Notes: generated by a model from the sequence alone, not told the origin. Positions 21,764 through 32,370 are shown, numbered from the stretch's first letter. The stretch: DNA of 64,000 nucleotides from Gerris lacustris (GCA_951217055.1 OX578277.1:106958119-107022118), one strand, 5' to 3'. Numbers and translations are program-made.

Positions 21764-24100
21764 TCTATATAATATATAAAATCCAAATACCACTCACTCA
21801 CTGACTCACTGACTGACACATCACGATATCTCTGATACCACTGGATACGACCATGAAATTTTGTAAGTGTTCCTCTTACCTCCTAGGTGCTCGCTAAGAA
21901 ATATTTTAAAAATCCGCCATCTTGATTCAAGATGGCGGCCATTTATATAAAAAATTCGACAACTCGGAACCAATTGTACTAGAACCTTGAAATTCAGAAG
22001 TTGGCTTCTTTTTATGAAATTAGTAACTTTTGATAAATAGTTTACCAATCAGGCATATTAATTCAAGATGGCGGCCATACATATATAAAAGTCAACATGT
22101 GTGCATGATCTTTATACAAATCTACAGTTTTAGTCTGATCTCGATGAACATTTGCACACTTGACCTTCAAAGCAAGGGGAAAATCACTGTCTACATGAAT
22201 ATCCAAAATTTTAATTTTGGTACACAGGGGTACGGGGTACAAATGTTAAAGTATTGAACATCCTTCATGATGCATATCGTTGAAAAGCTCTATAAGAGGA
22301 CAGTAATTGTGGTTATGTACAGTTTTATCATATTTTCACTTAGGAGGGGGGTATAATTAAAACATATAGGTATATCTTGATGAGGGTATGTCTTTTATCC
22401 TAATTTGATGAATATTTACACACTTTTTCTTCAAAACAAGGTGAAGGTCACTGCCTACATGAGATTACGAAATTAAAATTTTGGTACACAGGGGTACGGG
22501 GTACAGGTGATGAATACCCTTCATCTTCATTATGCATATCGTTGAAATACTCTTTGATGAGTACAGTAATTGTTGTTATGTGTACGGGGTACATATGACA
22601 AAGTAATGAATAACCCTTCATGATACAAATCGTTGAAAAGCTGTTTAAGAGAAAAGTAATTGTTCTTAAGTACAGTTTTGTCTTATTTTCATTTAGAAGG
22701 GGGAGAGGTAAAATTGAAATTTATATCTATATCTATATTTGTATATAAAAGTCAACATATGGGTGTACATATGCATGTTCTTTTATACAAATGTACAGTT
22801 TTATTCCGATCTCGATGAAAATTTGCACACTTGACCTTCAAAGCAAGGGAAAGGTAACTGTTTACATGAATTTTCGAACTATAACTTTTGGTTCAAAGGG
22901 GTACGGGGTACAAGTAATGAATACCCTTAATCTTCATGATGCATATCGTTGAAATGCTCTTTAAGAGTAAAGTAATTGTTGTTATGTGTACAGTTTTGTC
23001 ATATTTTCATTTAGGAGGTGGTAAATTTAGGATATTTGCAAATGATCTTATCAAAGAGGTGGGGGATATAACTAGGAGGGATAGAATCTAGATATTCTCG
23101 CATAGTAAAATAATTTGTATGCTTTCCTGGTAGTTTATAAACTTATCAAATTTATAGACAGTATAATAACGTTCATAGGTTGAAAAGTCTTATAAATTAA
23201 TAATAATTTAATAATTAATTATTTAAAAAGTTGAGAAAATTCTCCCATTCATTTTACATGGGATTGATAACAGGTGATAAGGAAAAGGAACATAAGAAAC
23301 CGAATCGAATAAATTATCGAAAGCTTATTATATAATTATTATATACTTATATTATTATATACGAATGGAAAGGGATGAATTGATATATCGAAGCCAACTG
23401 TACGACTTCGATTGCACAGAAGGGGTACACTATTGCCGAGTTTAGCAAATAATCTTTTATTACCTGGCAGATTAAGTATCACTATCTTTCTACAAGTCCT
23501 GTACCCTGAGTATACTTCATTGAGTTTCAAAACTTGAGGAAAATTTATTTTCGGACACACAATATGAACACGAACACACCCTGTGATTTTTTATGGCAAC
23601 AGGAAATACAAAAAATCAAGTATAAAGATTAATAACTCAAATAGCTTTTTCGATGATATGACCCTTCACACAAATACTCATTTTAAATAACCGAAACGAA
23701 AGTTTTTAATGTTTTCTTTGTTACACTCGTTAAAAAAGACTTGGTACAACAATGTTCAAAGGGTGAAAACTCTTATAAATCAATAATAATTTAATAATTA
23801 ATTATTTAAAAAGTTGAGAAAATTCTCCCATTCATTTTACATGGGTTTGATAAGAGGTGATAAGAAAAAGGAACATAACAAACACTGAGTTAAATTTTCG
23901 AAAGCTTTTGTGACGTCACACTAATCATCTCAATAGCTAACGTGATATTTTACTGCATGTGTGTTTTTTGTCATCATTGAAAAGAAACATGAGATCAATT
24001 TTAATGCTTCACTCTAGAGTGCCTCGACGTGGCAGCGGCCGCCCGGCGGCCGCTTTTTGGGGGTTGACGAGCGAAGCGAGTAGGGGGCGGAGCCCCTTAG
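21764..24100 (+). mobile_element. Helitron-like non-autonomous element F1
   Basis: Starts A|TCTATATAATATATAAAATCC, the TC plus AT-rich start typical of insect Helitrons, then ccactcactcactgactcac and cgatatctctgata. It follows copy F2 (53687-55605) to about 23148: gatctcgatgaaaatttgc, ccttcaaagcaagggg, ggggtacggggtac repeated several times. Beyond 23148 it diverges from F2 and ends in a G/C hairpin AGGGGGCGGAGCCCCT followed by TAG|T at 24100, itself a Helitron-like 3' end preceded by gagcgaagcgag. No Rep/helicase frame. The sequence from 23148 to 24100 may be captured DNA. Confidence 0.6.
23165..23920. repeat. Pair of about 160-bp direct repeats, about 585 bp apart
   Basis: 23165-23330 and 23752-23918 share aataataatttaataat, aaagttgagaaaattctccc, attcattttacatggg, aaaaggaacataa and tcgaaagctt. 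They lie inside the 3' part of F1 and could be a decayed LTR-like pair or a partial duplication. Confidence 0.75.
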
Positions 24101-24197
24101 TATTTATTATTACTATTTTTAATTTCATACCTTCGGTAAGCTTGGAAGCATAATAATTGATCTCTACAATATTATCCCAATACAGAGATAGTAGTTA

Positions 24198-25549
24198 TTT
24201 TTTACTTTCTCATATAAAGAGAAAGTATTGTGATGGGGCGAAAATTCGATTTTGAGATTTTGATGGATTTACACGTTTTGAGGTCCCCTGAGTCCAAAAA
24301 AATGGTTTTTAAAAAATGTCTGTCCGTCGTCTGTCGTCTGTCGTCTGTCGTCTGTCGTCTGTGCAGACGCCTGGAGCCTAAACTACTGGGCCGATTTTGA
24401 CGAAATTTGGCATACATGTTCAGAAAAATCATACCCCGAGGCGAAATCGAGAAATGAATTTTAGCTCTAAATTTAGGGGCGCTACCCCCCAAAAACTCTG
24501 AAAAAAACCGGAAAAAAAATTATTTCTCGAAAACGGTTCCGACGATTTTGATTAAAAAATTCTAAAATGTAGTCCATTGGAATACGAATCCAACGATATA
24601 AGCCGTTTTCCCGGGAAAAATCTAGTTCCTGAGAAAATAGCTTAAAACACGGACGGAGAGAGCCCGGGTTCGATTCCCCGCCCTGGAGAAGTTATTTTTT
24701 TGATAAATTTTGATGAAATGTTCAATAATAATTAGATGTACATACGAAAACTAATAAATGGAAAACACTGGGCTATGTAATTATGAACTCGTATATGAGA
24801 AAGTTCGTCTGAGTTGTCTCGGACCGATTTTTTGCATGTAGGTATATGTTCGAAGAGTTACTAAAATGTGATCAGAGTTGGCATGTCAGTAAATATTAAC
24901 CCATTTATTGCCCATGATATAAAAGCAAGTCGAATCGAAGATGACAATGAGATAACAAAAAAAATAAATCGGTCTTAGGCAACTCAAGCCTACTCATAAA
25001 CGAGTGCATAATTACTTAGCCCAGTGTTTTCCATTTATAACTTTTCGTAGGTACATTTAATTATTATTTACCATTTTATCAAGATCATAAAAATAACTTC
25101 TCCTCGGTGGTAAATCGAACCCGACCTCTCTCCGTCCGCGTTTAGCTATTTTCTCAGGAACTAGATTTTTACCTAGAAAATAGCTTATATCGTTAGATTT
25201 GTATTAAATGGACTACATTTTTGGAATTTTATTAATCAAAATCGTTGGAACCATTTTTCAAGACATTTTTTTTTTTTTTCAGAGTTAATGGGGGTAGCGC
25301 CCCCTAATTTGAAGCTAACATTCATTTCTCGATTTCGCCTCGGGGTGTTATTTTTCTGAACATATGTGCCAAATTTTGTCTTAATCGGTTAAGTAGTTTA
25401 AGCTCCAGTCGTCAACATAGACAGACGAGTAATAACAAACACTTTTTTGGATTTTAGGGACCTCAAATCGTGTAAATTCATCAAAAGCTCAAAATCTAAT
25501 TCTCGCACCATCACAATACTTTCTCTTTACATGAGAAAGTAAGAAAAAA
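24198..25549. mobile_element. Family D, 1.35-kb palindromic element with pol III B-box words
   Basis: Left arm (24198 to about 24770) and right arm (about 25000-25549) are inverted copies. Ends are TTTTTTACTTTCTCATATAA and its inverse. Each arm has a GTCGTCT or CAGA array, actactgggccgattttga, the word accccgaggcgaaatcga, and a tRNA-like T-arm/B-box (gggttcgattcc at 24666-24677; inverse at 25112-25124). A single-arm copy lies at 39204. No protein-coding capacity. Confidence 0.85.
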
Positions 25550-25561
25550 GTCAAAACTGAT

Positions 25562-25870
25562 TCAACGTGCATTCAATTTAAACTTCACAAACATTGTGGA
25601 AAAAACTTTACCATTTTTTGTAGATGCGGCTTCCATTTCTATTTTATATTTAACGTATTCAATACTTTCGACGTTTTCAATTCCTTCAATGTTTTCAATT
25701 CTTTTAATGATTTCAATTCTTTTAGAGATTTGATCGAGTTGAACATTTTGAATATTTTGAACGTTTTGATCATTCTTGGTTAAAAGAAGTTTTATGTGTA
25801 ATACCAGGCCGCCGCCAATAAATAACATTTCGAGAATCAGAATCCAAGAATCCTGTTTAGGCCGCCTGTC
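25562..25870 (-). CDS. Candidate terminal exon of a host membrane-protein gene (exon C)
   Basis: Minus strand. A strong acceptor (tttctgtttttcgtattttag) ends at 25871; the exon opens in phase 0 and runs 102 codons to TGA at 25562-25564. The other two frames close within about 10 codons. The product begins with a basic patch (DRRPKQDSW), then a hydrophobic segment of about 20 residues containing LFIGGGLVL, then a polar tail of repeated I/V-N-x and I-E-x units (about residues 36-78) that could form a coiled coil. Its start joins in phase with exon B at 27479-27570. I recognise no family. The tail is partly low complexity, which tempers confidence. Confidence 0.5.
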   Translation of the reverse strand, partial: DRRPKQDSWILILEMLFIGGGLVLHIKLLLTKNDQNVQNIQNVQLDQISKRIEIIKRIENIEGIENVESIEYVKYKIEMEAASTKNGKVFSTMFVKFKLNAR

Positions 25871-25974
25871 CTAAAATACGAAAAACAGAAATAATAATTT
25901 GTTAGTAAATACTCGTATAGTAAATACTTTATTACTAATAAATAATCAATTTTTTCAGTACTTAAATGAGGGGT
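25871..25974. other. Intronic sequence next to the exon C acceptor
   Basis: Polypyrimidine tract on the minus strand at 25871-25892, then AT-rich DNA. Confidence 0.35.
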
Positions 25975-26260
25975 TCAAAGTTACCGTGATCGTAAAGGCA
26001 TTTGTCACTTCTGCTCGGTCATTTATGAATCAACGACGAGGTTGCAGGTTCGATCCCGCACCTATGCATTCTAATTTACATGGCTCACTATTGGTGTGTA
26101 AAGTGGCTGAACTCCATACATGGTTAGTAAACAGAGCCCAAATAAGTGGGCTAATTGCTCGGTTCTAATAAAGTATAGCTGATCTTCCTCCCCGTTCTAC
26201 TACTAGCTGTAGTACCTACATATATATTAGCCCAGTAGTAGTAGTAAGGTTCTAATATAC
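25975..26260 (+). repeat. tRNA-derived SINE-like sequence
   Basis: A-box-like gtgatcgtaaaggcatt (about 25986) and B-box gcaggttcgatcccgc (26042-26057) are spaced as in a tRNA head. A body with gaactccatacatgg, gggctaattgctcgg and a palindromic tactactagctgtagta tail follows. No second copy in this window and no clear target-site duplication. Confidence 0.5.
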
Positions 26261-26994
26261 TTGTACTAGGCGGGTAGGACGACCGACCTGTTGGAATCTA
26301 GCAATTTGGCCTTTCCAAGTAGCATGACACTGTCCCTAAGACATCCACAGGACCAGTCGTCACTTGGTCATTGGTACATCCTGTGGAGGGTAGAATCTTT
26401 GCTTCAAAATGTCTTATGGCTGACCCGATGTCCACCCTTCTAACGTCCATGGGACTTAGAAGGGCATATCCTACTGGATATGCTATGGACAGTTTTGGGA
26501 TATATTCTGGATGCTTAAAATGTAAATACGTTTAAAATAATGAAGACTTGTGACAATAGTCATATGTTATTTTAAGATACCCTAAAGGATGATACCCTTT
26601 AGGATACCCTCAACTGGACATCCCGTTGGGTTTATCCATAAGATACCCTCAATCCATCCGGCTAAGAGTAATTTCTGATTTGAAATAGTATATCTAAATA
26701 GATCTTAGATTTTGTCATTATAGCTTTCACTCAAACATCATCCTTTGTTACGTTAATAAATCCACTTCTAATTAAATCTGTTAACATTTTTTAACAAAAG
26801 CAAAATGCTTTAGAAATTATAACTCATCCATAGGATACCCTCAACTGGACATCCCGTTGAGGTTATCCATAGGACATCCTTAGGATGACCCAATGAGGCA
26901 TCCAAAACAGGATATCCATAGGGGAACCCATGAACCAACGATCATGGACAGGATAAAATCTGGACAAAAGGATATCCCAGGGATCTCATCATTT
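26261..26994. repeat. Degenerate repeat region with GGACATCCCGTTG units
   Basis: gataccctcaactggacatc plus ccgttg occurs at about 26600 and 26828; related gacatcc/ggatatcc words recur through 26330-26985. Both orientations of the word occur, so it may be a decayed palindromic element. No gene seen. Confidence 0.45.
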
Positions 26995-27434
26995 GTGCTA
27001 CTTATTTTAAAATCGTTTTGATAGAACGTAAGATATCGGTAAAAACGTTGTTTTGTCTACTTGAAACGTTTAGGTCCGCATTAATAGTTTTGACGATCTT
27101 CATTAATTCATAGCGGTGTCGCTGTTGGTTATACTAAAAAATGTTTGCTTCATCGATTAGGTGATAAAATCTTTTCCCATCCTGAAATTCTAATTTTAAA
27201 TTTTAAGCTCACGTTTACGCGAGCGTTGCGCGCGAACTCTTGGACGAATAACGCTGTCCAAGAAACTTAGCCTGAGCATTAGTAAATGGAAAACGCATAT
27301 AAAATTTCAACTAAATCGGTCAACGTTTACTCAAGTTATCGTCGGACACATAAACGTTACTGATAGACAGACAGACAGACAGGATGCATAGTTTGTTGAA
27401 AGTAAGAAGCTCGCTCACGCTCGCTTCCATGATA
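26995..27434 (-). mobile_element. Family A copy e, truncated
   Basis: Inverse orientation, from the cgttttgatagaacgtaag block to gctcgctcacgctcgcttcc. Retains ctaaatcggtcaacgttta and a short CAGA array at about 27366-27381. The distal end is lost at 26995. Confidence 0.75.
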
Positions 27435-27478
27435 AGTGCACTCAGTTATAAAGCTAACAAAGGACAAATCATGATTAC

Positions 27479-27570
27479 CTTGGATAATGCTATCGCCGCC
27501 AAAAGTGCAGCAATGGTCACAATCCCTAATGCAATCAACGCCCTTAAACCTGTTAACAAAATTGTAAAAT
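27479..27570 (-). CDS. Candidate internal exon of a host membrane-protein gene (exon B)
   Basis: Minus strand, 92 nt, flanked by an acceptor (atgatgcag ending at 27571) and a donor (TCCAAG|gtaatc at 27478). Read in the frame entered after one base, it gives about 30 residues, mostly Leu/Ile/Ala/Val (FTILLTG ... LLAAIALSK), a convincing transmembrane segment. It leaves in phase 0, matching exon C at 25870. The same frame stays open upstream to 27643, so the acceptor is not certain. A second frame is also open across the 92 nt, but it is not hydrophobic and would not match the phase of exon C. An 1.6-kb intron holding a SINE and a family A fragment separates it from exon C. Confidence 0.5.
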
Positions 27571-27676
27571 CTGCATCATAATATACATAAATATTGTTTA
27601 CATTTGTTTTTTCACAGAGCTTTGGAAATAAGAAGTTTTTACTTTAATCTATCTTTGTGTACCCTTTTCTATGTAT

Positions 27677-27932
27677 TCAGGGTGATCCAAATGTCTTTCC
27701 TCCCCCCTTAATTTTTGTACGGTTTGAGATAAATGAATGAAACTTGGGGGATCTGTACCATGTAAAGGGGAGTTTGTTATCATGCAATCGCGCACTAGGG
27801 GCAACTACAAGTTATAAAATCTAACCGGCTTAAAACGGGCCACATGTTTACAACTTTACGATTACATGAAAACAAACTTCCCTCTACATGGTATGGATCC
27901 CCAAAAGTTAAGAGTTATTAGACCACCCTGTA
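27677..27932. mobile_element. Short fold-back element with CAGGGTG ends
   Basis: Left CAGGGTGATCCAAATG and right GACCACCCTGTA are inverse-like. Internal arms gatctgtaccatgtaaaggg / cctctacatggtatggatc form a long hairpin. Mariner-style CAGGGTG termini; about 255 bp, non-coding. Confidence 0.6.
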
Positions 27933-27999
27933 CATATTGTAGGTGGATCTTTTTTCGGGTAAAACGTTTTATTTAAACATTAGTTTAGGTGCTGGCAAC

Positions 28000-28027
28000 G
28001 TTTCGACCTTGCCGGTCATTCTCTAGC
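28000..28027 (-). ncRNA. Degenerate hammerhead-like motif (Penelope-type)
   Basis: The minus strand reads GAGAATGA-ccgg-caa-ggtc-GAAAC followed by gttgccagcacc. Stem II and GAAAC are as in Penelope-associated hammerheads, but CTGATGA is altered to GAGAATGA, so cleavage is unlikely. Confidence 0.35.
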
Positions 28028-28143
28028 CTGGTTAAAAGTATTTGTTTTGTCTTCAATCTTCCACTTGAACATATACATATACAGGGTGACTGGCGATATA
28101 TGTGAAATAAACAGGTCAAGTGTGTGCTAGTCAGCACACAGCG

Positions 28144-28393
28144 AGGGTCCGTAGGCCACACTGTATAGTGTTTATCTGTAAAGTGTATAAACTGTGTTTT
28201 TTTAAAATGCTAAAAAGCTTACTTTACTATCCTAAGGGTCTGATATTCTCAAAACACACTCTCATAAAGTATTAAAGTAGTAATAAAATAATATTTGTTT
28301 CGAAATTTCCAAAAAGTGGTATCTTTACTTTTGGTCGAAGAATGTTCAGGAATTTTTTCAGATTTTTTGCCTTCACATAAGCGAGGTAGAAGG
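28144..28393 (-). mobile_element. Family E copy 2, left part (split by gypsy insertion)
   Basis: Starts AGGGTCCGTAGGC at 28144 and follows family E copy 1 in reverse up to cttcacataagcgaggtagaagg. It stops where the gypsy LTR begins and resumes at 33270. Confidence 0.8.
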
Positions 28394-28671
28394 TGTGTAA
28401 TCAACAGAGACGGGACGTTTATGACTTTTATTTTTCCATTTCATGACCTTTATTCTATGACTTTTATGACTTTTATTATCCTTTTTTATGACCTCTATTT
28501 TAGAAAATCGGTTGTTTTATGACGTTTTAGCAAAAAGTATGACGTTTATTTTCACTGTGAAAATTTAGCGTTATTTTGGAGGGTAACAGTTCAAAAGAAA
28601 GATTTCAATATTTCATAAATACAGAATTATGTTTACAATATATAATAAATAATAATAATTAGCAGAATGCT

Positions 28672-28856
28672 TCAACGTTGAAAAAAATAATCATGTTGTT
28701 CTATATTATCCAGCGTTAAATTGGCTCTTTTGTCCGTCAGTAGAATTTTAAACTTGGAAAAAGACCATTCGACGTCGGCAGATGAGCTGGGAGCAAATTT
28801 TATGCACTACACTTCATTTGCTTTTCGCCCTTCAGGCAATTTCCGAACTTCTTTGC
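28672..28856 (-). pseudogene. hAT transposase C-terminal dimerisation domain remnant
   Basis: The minus strand encodes APSSSADVEWSFSKFK followed by LLTDKRANLTLDNIE. This matches the hAT C-terminal dimerisation signature (SSADVERSFS ... L-x-D-R-R-x-x-L-x-x-E-N-I-E), with R changed to W in VEWS. An in-frame TAG lies about 10 codons upstream of the motif and the frame stops at 28672-28674. Only the tail of the transposase survives; the catalytic domain and zinc finger are absent. It explains the hAT-type TIR and target duplication of the surrounding element and shows that the copy is dead. Confidence 0.85.
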
Positions 28857-28914
28857 CCTTTAGTCGGGTAGCTATGGCCTGGGCGTGTTCCCATCCATGA
28901 CTCAAATTTTGATG

Positions 28915-29560
28915 TTTTTTTAACAAAATGGCATGAAAAAATAAACACTTTCCACACGTGTTATATATTTTTGTAATCTAATCCTCAATACCTTCCATTT
29001 GATGCTCCACACAAAATTTAAAAAAAAAAATCCCCGTGACAGGAATTAGCCGCCATCTTGGATTCCCAGTAATTCATATCGAATTGCTATTCTTATTTTT
29101 CTATGGCCCAGCAGAAAGCACATTTTGCATATTTTTTCATATTTTTAGAAACAGCGGAAATATAGTTTTAAGGGGGGGGGGGGATACACGCAAAATTTTG
29201 ATGTTTTTTGACAAAATGGCGTTGAAAATTAAACGCTTTCCACAAGCGTTATATAGTTTTGTATCTACTCTTCAATACCTTTCATTTGATACCCTCTCAA
29301 AATTAAAAAAAAAAAATCGCGTGACGCGAGTTATCCGCCATTTTGAATTTGAAAAGCTGATTATTTTGAGTTCGCAATATTTTTCCTTTGTGTGCTCAAA
29401 ACGATCTTTAATATTGGAATGTTTCATGTTTCTATCTCTTTTGATTCAAAAGTTATTGGAACTGTACCAACTGACAGATAGACAGACACATGAACGAAAC
29501 TATAAGGGTTTCCTTTTTTGGTTTTACCAACGAAACCCAAGTAAAAGAACAAGTAAAAAA
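28915..29560 (+). repeat. Family J repeat, one and a half units
   Basis: Two units share gacaaaatggcgttgaaaat, actttccacacgtgttata, tctactcttcaatacctttc, atttgataccctctcaaaat and gacgcgagttatccgccat. The downstream end has tgacagatagacagacacat, then a small hairpin aagggtttcc...ggaaccc-like (aacgaaaccc) resembling family E ends. Other J copies are at 37240 and 38553. The 187-codon plus-strand frame at 29036-29599 is a by-product. Confidence 0.7.
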
Positions 29561-29639
29561 AAACAAGTAACACGAGTAAGAAATCAAATGACCAATTAAA
29601 CATTCTAATCCCTTACCAATTACCAATATATACAAAATC

Positions 29640-29991
29640 TTAAGTTCTGGAACAGCTAATCAGGAAACTGCCCAACCCAATGGGTTTACTGTTGGCTGAT
29701 TGGAAAATCTATCTTGACCTTCCTGGATTCTAATTGGAAGATTTGTTCCAAGAAGGAGCCGATCAGGAGCCCTAGTTTGGAATTAGGGATGACCCTGGGT
29801 GCCTCTCTAGTTGCAGGTATGCATAAGCGCATTAGTTAAGTCCGAAAGTGATCAGGGAATTAAGAGCCCAGGCCTTTCACAAAGCCGGTGTAAGGGTTTT
29901 TTGTTTGAACTGCACTTTTACCTGGAACCGGACCACGAATGTTCAATGCATAAATTTGCTTTAACAAAAAAAAAAAAAAAAAAAAAAAACT
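29640..29991 (+). repeat. Possible retroposed sequence with A-tail
   Basis: A 330-bp segment of more balanced composition (29640-29965) ends in an A25 tract at 29967-29991 inside the hAT element. No B-box or reading frame recognised, so its source is unknown. Confidence 0.3.
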
Positions 29992-30131
29992 TTTTGCTTA
30001 ACATTTGACAAAAAAGGCCATTCTATGACGTTTATCCCAAGAAAACCCCATTTTATGACGTTTATTCGAAAAATGGCTATTTTATGACAAAATCATATGA
30101 CTATGACGTTTATGACTTTTTCCCGTCTCTG

Positions 30132-30241
30132 GTAATCAACCATATATATTTTATAATAACTATATATTTTAACATAAGTAAACACACACTAAGATCTAAT
30201 AACTACTCCTGTCATAATATGTCATTTCACTTGACACCACA
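30132..30241 (-). repeat. 3' LTR of gypsy element 1 (main part)
   Basis: Matches 33160-33269 with two visible differences (c/t near 30141 and a/t near 30217). It ends gacaccaca. The first 11 bases of this LTR lie at 28394-28404, left of the hAT insertion. Confidence 0.9.
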
Positions 30242-31273
30242 TCTCCTTTCCTCTCTCTCTCCCATTCCAGCTTCTCTGATGTGACGACGGTTCCTTGTAA
30301 GAACTCTTCCACTGGGCAACTTGATTATGTATTTTCTGTGAAGTCCCACTTCCACTACTTCCCCTACTTTATCCCATCTTTTCGTGGTTGGGTTTTGAAG
30401 CAACACTTTAGTGCCTATTTTAATTTGTTTCAATGTATGGGCTCTTACGTCATAACGTTGTTTCAGAGACTCTTGCCGTCTCACCCTGCTGTCATACTTT
30501 TCCGCGATCTCCTTCCATTTACTTACAAATGATTTTTCATGTGCTGGTGACCTCAAAGACCTTCCGAAGAGTATCTGTGCCGGTGATAGACCATCGACTT
30601 TTGGAGTATTTCTCCACTCGAGTAGACCTGCACTGTAATAAGCTTCATCTAACGTCCCATCTTTTGTGTTTTTTACAATTAGGTGTTTCATGGCTTTTAC
30701 CGCTGCTTCTGCATGGCCGTTGCTCTGAGGGTAATTTGGACTCGACGGTAAATGTGAGAAATTCCAGGTTTGAAGGAATCGTTTGAATTCTGGCGCGCTG
30801 TATTGAGGCCCATTGTCGGTTCTAATTCTTACTGGTACTCCCGTGTCCGCAAATATTTTCCGTAAGCAAGTGATAATTTTCTCAGCTGCTGGGTCTCGTT
30901 TCCCCAGTTGACATACTATTGGCCACCCTGACAACCGGTCGACATATACCATATATTTGTTGCCTCCAGCTGTGAATAAATCAGCCGAAACATCTTCGAA
31001 AGGTCTGCTTGGTATAGGCTCGCAAAGTAATGGTTCTCTTCCTAACGACGGTCTAGCTCTTTGACATGCTTCACAACCTTCTACCATATTAGTTATATCA
31101 CTATTTATACCAGGCCAATATACTGTTTGCCTGGCACGACGTTTGGTTCTTACTATTCCTTGGTGCGCATCATGCAAACGTTCTAACACAGTCTTGCGAG
31201 CGCATTTAGGTGTTGGGATTCCGACCAATATAAACCAAGCTTTTGACTTTCCTTGTCTAATTCTAGTTGCCAA
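30227..31273 (-). pseudogene. Gypsy 1 pol: integrase
   Basis: Unbroken minus-strand frame of 348 codons. It holds the H-H-C-C zinc-binding region (HDAHQG ... CEACQRARP), the catalytic core with aspartates in VSADLF and TDNGPQYS and the glutamate in NGHAEAAVK, and a C-terminal chromatin-binding-like region (TKVLLQNP, then RVLTRNRRHIRE). The first 15 or so residues are read from out-of-frame RT sequence, because the RT palm and RNase H are deleted upstream. The frame runs through the polypurine tract into the LTR, as in many gypsy elements. Apart from the deletion the domain looks intact, consistent with young LTRs. Confidence 0.9.
30242..30263 (-). other. Polypurine tract of gypsy 1
   Basis: The minus strand reads GGGAGAGAGAGAGGAAAGGA directly next to the TGTGGTGTC start of the 3' LTR; the expected plus-strand primer site. 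Confidence 0.85.
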
Positions 31274-31305
31274 TACCCACTGGCAGCATCTAGTGTTGTG
31301 AAATA

Positions 31306-31848
31306 CTATGACTTGGCTGGTACGTTAGCAACCGCTTCCCATGGGCTTTTAAATGGGTGTACTGGGCGTTGAACGTGGTCGTTAAGTTTCTTGAAATCGA
31401 CGCAGACCCTGATTTTCCCATTTGGTTTCTGTACACATACCATCGGGCTCACAAACTCACAAGGAATGTCTTCGGCTGGTTTTATGATTCCTTTCTTAGT
31501 CATAAGGTTTAATTCGTCTTTTAACTGCCGTCTCCACGCGTACGGTATCTTCCGAGGTGTACCTATCGCATAGGGAACCGCATTTGATTTTAAGTGGACG
31601 TGTACAGGTGGACCAGCCATCGGCTTAAGAGTCTTTGTGCAGAAAACATCTTCATATTCTTTTATAAATTGTTTTCTTATCGTTTCTAGGTTTTCTTCTG
31701 TCGGATTGTCTGGACAACTGATCCTTCTTATTGTAGTCATAGGTCTTGGAAATCCTTGATGAATTACTCTAAGCTTCTTTAATGAATGCCTATCGATCAG
31801 CAGCTCTTTAACGCTTTTGCATATGTGGACTCGCGCAAAGTCCTTCAC
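31306..31848 (-). pseudogene. Gypsy 1 pol: reverse transcriptase N-terminal half
   Basis: 180-codon minus-strand frame. After a linker (YEDVFCTKTLKPM) come the conserved first RT blocks: AVPYAIGTPRKIPYAWR, LDELNLM-like DELNLMTKKGIIKP, then FVSPMVCVQKPNGKIRVCVD with the VDF and LN motif. A stop follows AKS near 31310. A continuation with YFTTLDAASGYWQ is readable just after it, but by 31255 the sequence has jumped to integrase. The YxDD palm box and RNase H are therefore missing, a deletion of roughly a kilobase relative to complete gypsy pol. Confidence 0.85.
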
Positions 31849-32347
31849 ACTTAATATTACAGTTAATGTACCCCATCAACTTTAATTGAGAGGAATCTGC
31901 TGATTCGAGTCTTAATCGACTTGGGTGTAGATCTTTAGTATTAATTCCTAATTTCTTCATTAAGTCTTCCCCTGCGACAGAGACTTCAGCTCCTGTGTCT
32001 GGAGTTCCTCTGTACTGACGGCTAATCTGTATTGTGATGTAACGTGAATTATTTTGGTTTACTCCATCTACGGACTTAATTGTTAAGCATCCAATTTTTA
32101 CCTCATCGTCACTACAATCTTCTTTTTCAGAGTTTTGAATTTTGTCGACTCGTTTTGTTCGACAGAATTTAGTAAAATGCCCTTTAATATTGCATCGGCG
32201 ACACTTATAACTATTTGCTGGACACTCCTTAACATTCTTGTGCCATGCACCACCACAACGACAGCATTCTTTCCCTTTACAGGCACTCACTACTTTGCTG
32301 ACCTGTTTTTTATATAGGTTTTCTTCTTTATTTGCGGCTTCTTCCAA
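31808..32347 (-). pseudogene. Gypsy 1 gag nucleocapsid and protease
   Basis: 179-codon minus-strand frame. Two zinc knuckles: a variant first one (CCRCGGAWHKNVKEC) and a canonical CRRCNIKGHFTKFC. These are followed by an acidic linker and a retropepsin active site, DTGAEVSVAG, about 45 residues before the end. The frame ends by running out of phase with the RT frame, which overlaps it by 41 bp; whether this reflects a programmed shift or decay is not clear. Frame breaks also separate it from the gag frame upstream. Confidence 0.85.
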
Positions 32348-32370
32348 CTCACATAGTTTGACTATATCGT

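Larger units (their letters stand above)
28405..30131. mobile_element. hAT transposon inserted in the gypsy LTR
   Basis: 11-bp TIRs CAGAGACGGGA / TCCCGTCTCTG and a perfect 8-bp target duplication GTAATCAA (28397-28404 and 30132-30139) are diagnostic of hAT. Subterminal regions are rich in tatgacgttta and atgactttta words in both orientations. It contains a transposase remnant near 28672 and additional family J repeat sequence at about 28915-29560. Confidence 0.95.

Noticed and set aside
29036..29599. 187-codon plus-strand frame
   Set aside because: Spans family J repeat sequence whose other copies (38553, 37240) do not keep the frame.
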